Shown piece after piece: positions 34,874-46,579 of a stretch of 64,000 nucleotides of DNA. The position numbers and the translations under genes are program-made. Below the pieces are notes generated by a model. That model was not told the DNA's origin. It was given only the letters and a program-made list of their open reading frames with translations, and searched no databases. Source of the stretch: Przewalskia tangutica (lineage: Eukaryota; Streptophyta; Magnoliopsida; Solanales; Solanaceae). Position 1 is the stretch's first letter; each line of letters starts with the position of its first letter. The stretch spans positions 80,529,548 to 80,593,547 of the forward strand of contig CM056726.1 of the NCBI GenBank assembly GCA_029844215.1, in the 5' to 3' direction.

Positions 34874-37303
34874 TGTTATACCCGTATTTTGAGTATGTGC
34901 GTGGGAATACGTCTAAAAGTTTAGCCTTAAGGTTTAGGCTTGGGCGATTTTTTTGGGCACAACTCACAAAGCGAATAGTTTTCCGACTAAACGTTTCCAC
35001 GGCTTTCGTAGGGTAAATTCGGCTATGCCATTTCTAATTTTGCGGATTTTTCCGAGAGGCGAAACATTTTGGACCAACGGGAGGGCGACACTTGGCACCC
35101 TCCAATTTGTGGACTTGAATCGTCCATTGGACGAAATTGGAGAGCATTGGCACTTTTTTTGTGCCTTGTGCACAAGTCAAGGAGTTGGTAGGATATTTGT
35201 GTGGAGTAAATCTTCACCTACACTTGCCTTGCACTTGTCTTAATCTTGGCCATTGGTTGGCCACTTCTGACCTATAAATACCCCCTTAGAGATGAAGAGT
35301 TCTTCATCCACAATTCTTTCCAAGTCTTGAAAAATCCTCTCCTCTCCCTTTGTAGCCTTTTCGTCCAAACACCTCCCCCTCCGTGAGGCCTTGGCCGAAT
35401 ACCCCCCTCTAGCCTAAGTAGTTTGGCGAGGCCCCACCTAGCCTAGCCAAAACCTACCCCACTTGGTAGAAAAGTTGCCTTCTTGTATTGTTATAATACC
35501 CAAAATACCTAGCCCAAATCCTTAGTACTTGGTAGAAGTTGTGAAGAACTTCTAAGGTTTCCTTAGCATACAACTTAGGAGCAAAACCTTGCTCAAGCGA
35601 CTTTTCTAGGATATTATTGGGCTTACCGGGTAACTAATCCTAACCCTCTTTTGAATTAGAGAATACTTCTGTTGTAGTATAAGAATAAGTATAAATACTT
35701 AGAAGAATATTGCAGAATAGAATTGAAATTATCACGAAGAAGGGTTTAAAGAAGAATAATCAAACTGTACTTACATAGAATTTGTTTTCACGATGAACTT
35801 ATATAGCTCAGGGTAGGGAAGTGTTGCGACTTTCCGTAGAATTGTGAACCCTCTGTTTAGAATGACCTTGAGTAGTCTTTGATAGATGTCGTGACTATTA
35901 TAGGTGACTCTCTGTACGACATATTCAACTTGGCGGTGGTTTTATTTGAGAAGGTATGTGATTCTTCCTAAAGCATGATATTTTACAATATATATAGTGC
36001 GGTGACGCGTACATGTGTTAATCGAATAATAACTACGGCAATGTCTTTGACTTAAGCTGAATAACACTTACGGCAATGCCTCGGCTTAAGCACGAATAAT
36101 AAAGATCTGAAAGCATTTCAAAAAGAATCTTTGAATCATTTTTAACAGAAGAGAACTAATTGGTTTTAAAGCGAAGCTTAAGAGTTATACTAGCTTTATG
36201 GGAAGTTAAGTATAACCACTTAAGATTGATAAAAGAAAGCGATTTGCCTATGTGTTTATAACAGACTTATATTGAATTTTGAAAAGAATAATAAGATGGT
36301 TGATAAGTAGACATGATATGATGCTATGTGTGTTAGTGTCTTGTAACGTTTGTGTAAAAGAGTATTCTTGTTGTGCTTATGTTGTTTAACGATAAACTGT
36401 TAGGTTAGTGTAACATCACTCACCTCTTGACATATTCAGGGGTTAAGCGCCTCCGATGCGGGGTAGACTTCAAAGTGATGCAGGACCATGATTCGAGAAT
36501 ACCTCATGCGGGTCCACGGGACCTATGCGGAGCTACGGGAGTTCCAGGTTAGTGTGCGGGGTTATACCTCATGCGGTCTATGTGGCCATGCGGACTACGA
36601 GTCCAGGACGATGCCGAGGAGTAGCTACCCTCGATGCGGGGTTATATACCTATGCGGGCCTATGTGATTGGCCTATGCGGACTACGGAGTCGAGATTAGG
36701 CTTGCATGGTGATACTACGGGCAATTGGCCCGCCGATCATTCGCGCCTAGAAAAGACACATTCTGATTTACCTATTCTTTGCTCTTGTTTGTGATGTGCA
36801 CTATGCGGTTTCCTTGGTTGTTTCATACATACTTGCAAACCATTTTTAAAATGATATGTTTCATTTAAGTATTTTCTGATTTCATATACTTAGTACTGTT
36901 GTCTCGACCTCCTTCGGGGCTGCGTTCATCTGCGCGGTAAGCGGCAGTGCTAGATCCACATTCTTAGGATCTACGTTGGTGTCGGGAGCTCCATCTTTTC
37001 CGAGGCTCTACTTTTGGGTATGATCTCCTGTTGTAGATAGTTTTGTACGATCGAGGTATGGCGGGGCCTGTCCGCCATAGTTGTATATTTCCTTAAGTGC
37101 AGTAGTCATTTATGCGATTGTCGGATGTCGCTAAACCATGTTTATATATATATGTCGAAAGGCGATGTTTTCTCACATAAACTGTGTCTTATTTTATAAA
37201 CTGTTTCATGTCTTGCTTTATTTTTCCGTTGATTACTCTGATGTATGACTACTTGGGTGCCCCGGTAAGGCACCAGTCACGGGCCCCGGAATGGGTCGTG
37301 ACA
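34874..37303 (+). repeat. 3' LTR of element B
   Basis: 2430 bp, closely matching 27546-29957. TATA at 35273-35280, array at 36440-36740, GTGACA end at 37303 followed by the GGCTT duplication. Confidence 0.92.
35273..35280 (+). promoter_or_regulatory. LTR TATA box (3' LTR of element B)
   Basis: TATAAATA followed by CCCCC, same position as in the 5' LTR. Confidence 0.6.
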
Positions 37304-38068
37304 GGCTTGATCACCCAGTATATTGTTGTTGAGGTTGCATGGGCATGTCTACACCGAGGTAGAATTCCGGGGGCATGTGGCCATGCGGCATTGTTATTAC
37401 TGTTGCATCATGGACATGTCTGCCGTCTGCGAGTCCGGCATGCGGCCATGATGCGAACATGATTGATGTGGTGGGCGTGAGACCCATAGTTATATTTGAG
37501 TAATGGCTTGAGGGCGTGAGTCCCTGACTTGACTTGACTACTTTTATGTTGCGTACTGTATATTGGTTATCATACATGTCTCCTGTTTTATATGACTGTT
37601 ATGATTTAACTGCAGTATTTTCAGTTTCACATACTTGGTACCTGTTGTCTTGACCTCGCCCGGGGCTGCGTTAAATCCGCAGTAGAGTACACCGTGTTGA
37701 TTCTCGCTCCTGGTCACGATTCGGCGTTGGGAAGCTCCGTTTCTCGGAGGCTTATCTTTGGTATGTACCTCGAGTTGTAGGTTCTTATCTGATCGGGGTA
37801 TGGCGGGGCCTGTCGTCATGTTGTATAAAAACTCTTAGAGGTCTGTAGTACTGTTGTGGGCAGGGTTTGTAAAAAGGATTAAACTGTTCGTTTTGAAAGA
37901 GTTGTTTATATATATTTTATTTGAAGGTAACCGTTTGGTTGACCTATTTTATGATCATATATCTTACTTCTTGTTTAAATTTTATATTCCGCTGGTTTTC
38001 TCTGATGTTGTATCACTAGGGTGCCCGGGGTAAGGCACCAGTCACGGGCCCGGGATCGGGTCGTGACA
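37304..38068 (+). repeat. 3' LTR of element A, right segment
   Basis: Begins with the second GGCTT and continues the GGCATGTGG-rich array exactly where 27545 stopped (compare 21898-22667). It ends GGGTCGTGACA at 38068, followed by CATAG. Confidence 0.92.
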
Positions 38069-39468
38069 CATAGCATCATATCATGTCTACTTATCAAACC
38101 ATCTTATTTATTCTTTTCACAAATCAATATAAGTCTATTATAAACACATAGGCAAACTGTTTCTTTTATCATTCTTAAGTGGTTATACCTAACTTCCCAT
38201 AAAGCTAGTATAACTCTTAAGCTTCGCTTTAAAACCAATTAGTTCTCTTACATTAAAAATGATTCGATAATCTTTTGAAATGCTTTGAATCCTTATTATT
38301 CGTGCTTAAGTCGCGAGACATTGCGTAAGTATTATTCGGGCTTAAGTCGCGAGACATTGCGTAAGTATTATTCGATTAACACGTATGCGTCTACCGTACT
38401 ATATATATATTTTAAAATATCATGCTTTAGGAAGAATCACATACCTTCTCGGCGAAAACCACCTGCCAAGTTGAATATGTCGCGCGCAGAGAATCAACCT
38501 ATAATAGTCAGACACGTCTATGAATGTCTAGACTACTCATGTGATTCTAAGCAGAGGGTTCTATATCCTACGGAAAATCGGGCAGCACTTCCCTACCCGG
38601 TGAGCTACTCAATTCTACTGTGAAAACAGTCCTAAGTAAGTATAGTTCAATTATTCTTCTAAGTATTTAATACTTATTCTTATACTACTACAGTATGTAT
38701 TCTCTAATTACAAAAGAAGGACAAGATTATTTACCTCGGTAAGCCCAATAATATCCTAGATAAAAGTCGATCCGGAGCAAGGCTTAGCTCCTAAGTTGTA
38801 CGCTCCGATAGCTCCAAGGAAACCTTAGAAGTTCTTCACAACTTCTACTAAGTACTAAGGGATTTGGGCTAGGGTATTTTGGGCATTATAACAATACTAG
38901 AAGGCAACCTTTCCACCAAGGGAGGGGGGGTAGATTTCGGCTAGGCTAGGGGTAGCCTCGGCTAAGCTTCTCCAAAGGGAGGTGTTTGGACGAAAAGAGG
39001 CTTAAGGAAGAGGGAAGGATTTTAGACTTGGAAGGCTTTTGTGGATGAAGAACTCTACATCACAAGAGGTTATTTATAGGTCAAGGGATGGCCAACCAAT
39101 GGCCAAGATTATGCCAAGTGCAAGGCAAGTGTAAGGTCAAGATTAGGGCAAGTGTCCTTGGCCAACTTGCACACAAAATATCCTACCAACTCCAAGACAA
39201 AAATGGTCATCCAATTCGGCCTAATGCGCCCACATCCATCAATTGGAGGTGACAAGTGTCGCCTCCGTTGGTCCAAAATGTTTCGTCTCTCGGAAAAATC
39301 CGCAAAAATTAGAAATGACATAGCGGAATTTACCTACGAAAGCCGTGGAAAGCGTTTCGTCGGAAAACTATTCGTTTTGCGAGTTGTGCCCAAAAACGTC
39401 AAGGCCTAAACTTTAAGGCTAAACTTTTATCGTCGTCCTCACGTACATACTCGAAATACGGTATAACA
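38069..39468 (-). repeat. 3' LTR of the interrupted minus-strand element, right segment
   Basis: Resumes with CATAG and runs to GGTATAACA. A ~36 bp tandem duplication of the CTTAAG module lies at 38294-38374, the GTTATA/TATAAC hairpin near 38182-38215, TATA at 39071-39078. With 18234-19232 it makes a ~2.4 kb short-class LTR. Confidence 0.88.
39071..39078 (-). promoter_or_regulatory. LTR TATA box
   Basis: TATAAATA on the minus strand. The following C run is reduced to AACC in this copy. Confidence 0.55.
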
Positions 39469-39599
39469 TTCTCCTCGCCAGAAACATTCGTCGAATGTTC
39501 CTTCCCAAGACGATTATCGATAAGGTTCTTCATAACTTAAGCGGTTGTAAATGCCACACACGCCCGTAACAACACTTAGGCAAAAGCGATAACGAAAAT

Positions 39600-42399
39600 T
39601 TACAAGTAGGAAAGTGAATTACGGAGGTGTGGGAATAGGTGAGGATACTTACGCCTCATGTCCTCCTCGCCTTCCCACGTCATCTCCTCCACGAGCTCGT
39701 TCCGCCACAAGACTTTGTGAAGCCACGTCCTTGGTCGCAGACGCCTAACCCGACGATCGACTATCGCATGGGAATCTCCTCATACGATAACCCCTGGTCA
39801 CTGGACATCGTCAATCGGTGTACCACTAGATGGATCCCCGATACATCTCCTCGGCGTAGATACGTGAAAAACCGGATGCCGCGCCTCCGGATCGGACGGC
39901 AGATCCAACTCATAAACCTTGCCTACCTGCGGACAATCAAGCGGCCCAATGTACCTTGGTGAGTTTCCCTTCTTCCGAATCTCATCACACCTTCATGGGT
40001 GACACCTTTAGGAAAACCCAATCATGAACCTCGAACTCCGGATGCGACGACGATGATCCGCTTATGACTTACCGACTACGGTGCCAAGAACCTCTCTGGA
40101 TAAGCTTCACCTTATCCACCGCTGCACCAAATCTGGTCCCACTAGCCGCACTCGCCACATCGAACCAACCTATAGGCGATCTGCACTTCCTCCCATACAA
40201 GGCCTCATAAGGCGCCATCCGAATCTTTGGAGTGGTAGCTATTATTGTACGCAAACTCAACTAGAGGTAAATGATCCTCCCGGCTACCCTCGGTCGATAA
40301 CACGGGCTCGCGGCATATCCTCAAGAGTGCGGATAGTGCGCTCTGCTGTCCGTCGTCTGTGAATGGAATGCGTACTCGTGCTCACTGCGTCCCTAAACCT
40401 CTGCGGAAAGACCTCCGAAGTTAGCGTAAACGGGCTCCTGCATGCGATATGATCGAAATAGGGACTTCATGCGATCGACGATCTCTCGGATGTAAAGTCC
40501 GCATAATCCTCGGTAGAAAAAGTCGTCTGACGGAAGAAAGTGGGCTGATTTTGTCGACCGTCGACGATAACCCATATAGAATCATGTCTCCTCGAGTGCG
40601 AGGTAATCCCGTGATGAAGTCCATGTTGATCACCTCCCACTTCCGGTCGGGATCTCTATCGTGCGTAACAAACCACCGTGCCTGCGGTGCTCTACCTTAC
40701 CTGCGACAACAAGGGCACCGAGCTACGAACTCGCAACGTCCTCTTCAAGCCATCCCACCAATACGGATCTAAGGTCGTGGTACATCTTGGTCGACCACGG
40801 ATGGATAGAGTAACGCGCTCGTGTACTTCCCCAGAACTCTGCCAAGTCCTCAAACATCCGGAACACCTGACACGCCCTCAAACCTTAGCACCCCATCGTG
40901 CTACCTCAAGGACCCTTCCTCACGAAGAGCCGTATCACGATAACGTGTCAAAATCGGATCCTCGACTGTTGCCTCTTCACCTCGCCGACGATGGAAGACT
41001 CGGCAACCTCACGAACTCGAACCCCACCGCTATCGTAATCAATCAAACGGACACCAAGGCTCGCTAATCGATGCAAATCACGAACCATGTCCTCCTCTCT
41101 AGCTGCACATCTGATAGGCTCCCCATCGACCTACGACTAAGAGCATCTGCCACAACATTGGCTTTCCCCGGGTGGTACATGATATCAACATCGTAATCCT
41201 TAAGCAACTCTAACCACCGTCTCGCCGTAAGTTCGGCTCCTACGGTGAAGATATCTTTGGAGGCTCTTGTGGTGCGTATAAATATCCACATGAACCCATA
41301 CAAATAGTGCCTCTAGATCTTCAAAGCGTGAATCACAAACGCGACTCAAATCATGGGTGGGTAGTTCTCTCGTGTTTCTTGGTGTCGGGATGCATACGCT
41401 ATAACCTTGCCTCTTTGCATCAATACACATCCCAACCCGATGCACGCATCACAATACACAACATAACCATCTGGACCTGCGGAAGAGTAAGAACGGCGGT
41501 CGTCGCTCTCTTTCAATCGAAACCCTGCCACAAGCATCACCATCAAACTTGCCGCTTCGAGTCGACCTAGTCAATGTGCGAAGATAGAAGCAAACTTCTC
41601 CACGAACGCGATAATATCTGCAAGGCCCGAATGCGAACCTGCCGGAGTAGTAGGTCAGGCAAGTCTCGATCGCCGATCTTGGCGTATCCACTCGAATGCC
41701 ATCACCGACAATATGCCCAAGAAAAGCCACCAAGTCACCAAAACTCACATTTGGAAAACTTGGCGTACAATCTGCGGTCGGAGAATCGGCAAGATCGCCG
41801 AAATGCTCGCGTGCTCACTCTGGCGAGAATAAACAAGATATCATCAATGAACACTATCACAAACGTGTCCAAAAATGGTTTGAACACTCGGTTCATCAAA
41901 TCCATGAATACCACGAGCATTGGTCTACCAAAGACATGACCACGAACTCATAATGCGTCACGGGTCGAATGCGATCTAGGGACATCCACCTCTCGACTCG
42001 CACTGATGATAGCCCGATCGCAGATCAATCTTGGAGAAACATCTCGCACCTACCGCAGGTCGAACAAATCATCAATCCCAGGAAGGGTATCTGTTCTTAA
42101 TGGTCACCTTGTTCACCGTAATCAACACACATGCGCGGCGTCGTCCTTCTTCTTCACGAACAATCTGGCGCTCCCGGGGAGAAACACTAGGCTGATGAAG
42201 CCCTTCTCCAAGAAATCCCTAGCGATCCTTCACTCTCAACTCGGCAGTGTCATTCTCGTATGGCGGAATGGAAATAGCCGAGTGTCCGCAATATGTCTAT
42301 ACAAAACTCAATCTCCTCTCGGGAGGATACCCGAGGTCGTCTGAAACACGTCTGGGAACTCGACTACTGGAACCGGTGAAAATCTGGCTGCGACCTCGG
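39600..42399 (-). pseudogene. pol: Pol pseudogene (RT-RNaseH-IN-tail), minus strand, truncated at PR/RT
   Basis: The stop (TAA) lies at 39600-39602, matching element B. Going 5' along the minus strand: chromodomain-like tail and GPY/F area 39640-40020; end of integrase core 40069-40260 (MAPYEALYGRKCRSPIGWFD); core start about 40600 (MDFITGLPRTRGDMILYG); zinc-finger part about 40690-40810; RNase H 41064-41560 (YVVYCDACIGLGCVL; YDVDIMYHPGKANVVADAL); RT about 41570-42340 with FIDDI at 41837-41851. It breaks off in the stretch before RT at 42399, where an LTR is inserted. Frameshifts throughout. Confidence 0.85.
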
Positions 42400-43064
42400 T
42401 GTCACGACCCGAACCGGGCGTGGTCGTGCCTTACCTGGGCACCCTGGTGATACAACATCGGAGAAAACCAGTGAAATAAAACTTAAACATGTAAATAGAC
42501 ATGGATTAAGATGAAAGAAAATAGGCCAACCAAAACGGTTGCCTTTCAACATATATATATATAAACATTTGAATAGCGATAATCCTTACAACCACCTTGC
42601 CACAACATGCACCTTAAGATTTATACAACAACTATGACGGACGGGGCCCCGCCATACCACGAATGTACAAGGACCTCTGCACTCGTGGTAACATACCAAA
42701 GATAAGCCTCGAAGGCGGAGCTTCCCAAGACGCTGAAATGAGATCCTAAACGCGGATCGGCGGTAGGTGTACTTACGTGGCATGAGCAGCCCGAAGGAGG
42801 TCGATAACAAGTACCAAGTATGTGAAATCAGAAAAATCAGTAAATGAAATCATAATAGCCTATAAAGCAGAGACAAGTATGATAACCAAACTACAGTTCA
42901 CAACATAAAAGCAGTTATGTCAAGTCAGGGACTCACGCCCTCAAAGTCATCCCTCATGCCCGTGGAACTTCTTCCTCACTGCCGGCAGTCTAGGTACAAA
43001 TCATGTGATACGTATAACATGTCTCGGCCCATCTCATGGACCCAGTATAGAAACGTGTGGGATA

Positions 43065-43279
43065 CATTCCCGGTTCATCCCATGAACCGGTAGTCGAGTG
43101 AAATACATTCCCGGATAAACCGGTAGTCGAGTGAAATACATTCCCGGATGAACCGGTAGTCGAGTGAAATACATTCCCGGATGAACCGGTAGTCGAGTGA
43201 AATACATTCCCGGATGAACCGGTAGTCGAGTGAAATACATTCCCGGTTCATCCCATGAACCGATAGTCGAGTAGAACAC
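43065..43279. repeat. 33 bp minisatellite, about six units
   Basis: The unit is CATTCCCGGATGAACCGGTA plus GTCGAGTGAAATA. Four full 33 bp units (43106, 43139, 43172, 43205) are flanked by two longer variants carrying an extra TTCATCCC (43065 and 43238). Open frames across it are by-products of the repeat. Confidence 0.95.
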
Positions 43280-45257
43280 AATACTTGCACAACAAGGCTA
43301 TCACACGTAACATGGTCAAGTTTCACAACAACAAGCATAGGCAAGTTATACACAACTCAAGGTACTTTCATTTTATGTCAAAGTCCGGATTTTAACCCTA
43401 AAGTACTAAGTACGTTAAATTCCTTTTAAGAGATTTATTCCTTTTATAAGAGTCACCCGATACCCGTAGTATATAAAAATGTGTGACTTATATCTTTTAA
43501 GTAACCCAAAACAACTTTCATACTTTCCTTTTTAAGACCAAATTAAGGCAATACCATGCCTTCTTTTTGGACCAAAATACTTCTCTTTTAAAAGTCAAGT
43601 TACCACATTAAAACAAATGATAAAACCCTTCTTTTGTTTTCATAAAGTCGTTATAACCAACTTCCCATAAAGCTGTTATAACACTTTATGTTTTAAACCA
43701 TTTTAAGACAACACAATGCCTTTCTTTTCCCTAAAAGTTCCAGTTTGCCTAATTTCAATTACGCAAGTCTCTTTTTAGAAAAGTTTCATAGTTTAATGTC
43801 TTAATCTCTTTTTAAAACAATAGAGTAACATATGCCATAGGTGAGTAGGTTAATCCTGTTTATAATCAATCTTATTAAGCAGCCATGATCTAGAAAATAT
43901 AATATCATTTTGTCTCATCTTAGCTTCTATGCAGATGGAGGTTTCTACTGGTTTTAATAATACTTAATTATTCAATACATTTTCCTTTATTAACGCTGCA
44001 GTGGTTTATCGATACACATTCTGATTTCCGAAATCAGTAAAACATTATTCCTTTTAAAAACCAAGTACTCATTACTCACGAATGAGGTTTCACACAAAAT
44101 CCATATTAATTCATTTAAGTTAAGTCTCTTATCTTATAAGATCAAGTCTCTTAACTTCTAAAATCAGTAAACCATCTTCTTTACCTCTCTTAAGACGTTA
44201 TACCTAACTCCCCATAAAGCTAGTATAACTCTTTTTAAAACCTTTAAAACCAAGTGTTACTCTTCTTTCAAGAATGGTTTCTTAAATACTTCAAAATTCT
44301 TATTATTCAGGCTTAAGTCAAAAGACATTGCCGTACAACTACGTTCAATTAGCGCACGTACGTCTACCGTACTATATATTATTCAGGCTTAAGTCAAAAG
44401 ACATTGTCGTACTATATATATATCCCTTTTAAAATATCATGCTCAAGAGTATAGGAAGAATCACATACCTCGCGACGATTTATCGACCATAAGCAAAACG
44501 CTCCACGGCTATAACCCGGCTAGCCTGGTCCACCTTCTAAGTAGCCCATGCTACTTGCAGAACATTCAACCAATAAAGGTTATCATCTCAGTATATACGA
44601 TCCTATGTAAGTACTGTTTAACTTCTACTTAAATTCTTCCAGTGATTTGATTCAAGTCTTTTCTGTAATATCCTTCTATTACAGTTCAATTCTCTTCTAT
44701 GAATCTTATATTCATTTATATACTACTACAGTATGTAATTTCCAATTACACTAGAAGGACAGTAGTATTTACCTCGATGAGCCCAAAATTATCCAAGTAT
44801 AAAGTCGCTCCTGAGCAACGTTTAGCTCCTACTCCGAGTGCTCCAATCCGCTCCAAACAACCCTTAGAAGTTCTACGCAACTTCTACTAAACACTTCAAC
44901 CGACTATGAAGGTTTTCCTTAGGGTTTCGTTTAGTGGCTAAAGGAAGTATAATAGTATTTTCTGGGCTTTTGTACAAGTGTAACCTTGGGAATACTACAA
45001 GGTATTTGGGCCAAGGTACTTGGGCATTACAACAATACTAGGAGAGTATTTCTATACCACAACAAGGGGTATTATACGAAAACAATTAGGCTAGGGGTAC
45101 CTCGGCTAGGAGCACCAAAGGGGAGAGGAGGCTCTCGGCCAGGGCCTTTCTCAAAGGGGAGGGTGCTTTTGACGAAAGCAATCACGAGGGAGGGAGTATT
45201 TGAGACTTAGAAAGATTACTCAAGTTTTTGGATGAAGAAAGTCTTCAACAAGGGGGG

Positions 45258-45265
45258 TATTTATA
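45258..45265 (-). promoter_or_regulatory. LTR TATA box
   Basis: TATAAATA followed by CCCCCC on the minus strand. Confidence 0.65.
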
Positions 45266-45672
45266 GGTCTAGCAATGGCCAACCAATGGCCTAGATGAAG
45301 ACAAGTGTGGTGCAAGTGTAGGGCTAGATTTTAACCATGTGGACCTTATCCATCTACCACACAACTTGCACCAAAATATCCTACCAACTAAAGTAGCCCA
45401 AATCGTCCAAATGCCGTCCAACCTTCTTCCAATGTGAGGGTGACACTTGTCACCCTCCCGTTGGTCCAAAATGTTTCGTCTCTCGGAAAAATCCGCAAAA
45501 ATTAGAAATGACATAGCCGGAATTTTCCCTTCGCAAGTTTAGTAAAACGTTTTGTCGAAAAACGACTCCTTTCGGCACTTGTGTACAAATTTCGAACCTA
45601 GCCAAACCTTAAGGCTTCAATTTAAAAACGTACGCCCTCACGTACATACCCGGGAAAATACGGGGTATAACA

Positions 45673-45685
45673 TTCTCCCCTCCTT
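45673..45685 (-). other. Polypurine tract (PPT)
   Basis: AAGGAGGGGAGAA on the minus strand. The adjoining hairpin at 45689-45707 has one mismatch in its stem. Confidence 0.85.
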
Positions 45686-46579
45686 AGAAACATTCATCCC
45701 GAATGTTCCTTCTAAGCCTCAAAACAAACATGCGCCAGTATAGTCTTCACTACTATATTTACGAGAACAAATCCTGCCACACCGCCACGTAAACACCGCG
45801 CAAATACTTACATCCAAGTCCACGAGGAAACACCTCTAACATCACAAACTTTTGTCACTTTGCCGCGAGGTTCTAGTGTCACTCCGGCGACCCAACAAAT
45901 GTTACCGGACTGCATGCGATCCCTGAGGTCTAAAATATACATCCTTCGCACCTTCTCTCTTCACAAGAAATGATCATATCTATGCTCGCAATACATGCTC
46001 GCCTCTACCCTTACTCGTCGTACTCTTCTCGAACACTTGAATTCTTCTAGTATACGTACCATACTTCAGTTTCCAAAACTTTGGAGTCACTACCTCCAAA
46101 CTTGGTCATCTTACTAGCCTCGATCTTCCTTAAGGCCATTCCCGGCCTTCACGATCCGCTTCTGGTCGAATATATCCACGAACTCATACGATGGTCATCT
46201 AAACTTGGGCCTAGCACCCTCGTGACCCTACCACCTGGCGGGACCACCCGAGTGACCCACACCGAAAGCAGCCGCGGGTTGGCCCTCAACATGGCCCCAA
46301 CCCGACCCACTTAACGCATCACGCTCTTGTTTCCCGATCCGGAACAATCTTACCTATACAGGTCATGAAAGCTACCACTTCCATTTTACACTACCCAAGG
46401 AATTATCCTTTCAACTAACCATGCTTTCTAACTCATAACTTAACACAACGCTATCCGTACATAGCACACAACAAAAGATCATCATATCAAGCATGCAAAA
46501 CTCTAGAGGGTTAGGGATATACCTGAACCTACCGCTCCACTCTAATCATAGGCCTGCCCTGCAGGGCGCATAGCTGTAA
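45686..46579 (-). other. 3' noncoding region and linker, truncated
   Basis: Parallels 24070-24874 of element A in reverse orientation, including the AACCCTCTAGAG block near 46500 and the linker palindrome remnant. It ends in the gag-proximal GGGCGCATAGCT motif also seen at 6190-6203. Confidence 0.65.

Larger units (their letters stand above)
27546..37303 (+). mobile_element. Element B: full-length Tekay/Del-type Ty3/gypsy element, short LTRs, gag-pol layout complete but frameshifted
   Basis: 5' LTR 27546-29957, PBS 29962, gag, protease, RT, RNase H, integrase, chromodomain-like tail, PPT 34861, 3' LTR 34874-37303, with GGCTT duplicated on both sides. It is the youngest insertion of this three-level nest, since it sits inside the LTR of element A. 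The total is 9.76 kb. The only element in the window with every structural part, it represents the presumed autonomous partner family, although this copy's frames are broken. Confidence 0.92.
19233..38068 (+). mobile_element. Element A: plus-strand Ty3/gypsy element, long LTRs, gag-only, hosting element B
   Basis: 5' LTR 19233-22667, PBS, gag, linker, PPT, 3' LTR 24888-38068 split by element B. The 5 bp duplication CATAG flanks the whole unit, so it inserted as one piece into the minus-strand LTR. LTRs are ~3.43 and ~3.42 kb once B is removed. The internal part is only ~2.2 kb and has no protease, RT, RNase H or integrase. This resembles gag-only terminal-repeat (TR-GAG-like) non-autonomous elements of plants; equating it with that class is inference. 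Confidence 0.85.
18234..42399 (-). mobile_element. Minus-strand Tekay-like element, short-LTR class, split by element A and truncated at PR/RT
   Basis: The 3' LTR begins TGTCACGACCC at 18234, is interrupted at 19232/38069 by plus-strand element A, and ends GTATAACA at 39468. A degraded PPT and a frameshifted pol (39600-42399) follow. The pol is cut in the PR/RT linker at 42399 by another minus-strand LTR. Its gag, PBS and 5' LTR are not found to the right, where the nest breaks at 46579. Without the insertion its LTR would be ~2.4 kb. Confidence 0.8.
42400..45672 (-). repeat. 3' LTR of the truncated minus-strand element
   Basis: 3273 bp, TGTCACGACCC to CGGGGTATAACA. It contains the 33 bp minisatellite (43065-43279) in place of the ATGCGG array, two GTTATA/TATAAC hairpins (near 43647 and 44197), the long-class block and a TATA box. 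Confidence 0.9.
42400..46579 (-). mobile_element. Minus-strand element, long-LTR gag-only class, truncated at a breakpoint
   Basis: A complete 3' LTR (42400-45672), PPT, 3' region and linker, stopping at about 46579 before its gag. It is inserted into the PR/RT linker of the preceding pol. No integrase stub is found between PPT and linker, as in element A. Gag, PBS and 5' LTR are missing because the sequence switches to plus-strand LTR at the breakpoint. Confidence 0.8.

Noticed and set aside
43065..43279. CRISPR array
   Set aside because: Units are contiguous with no spacers, in a plant LTR; it is a minisatellite.
43034..43353. Two overlapping frames with repeated ECISLDYRFIR or MYFTRLPVHPG peptides
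   Set aside because: They are translations of the 33 bp minisatellite in two frames. A unit length divisible by three keeps frames open without selection.
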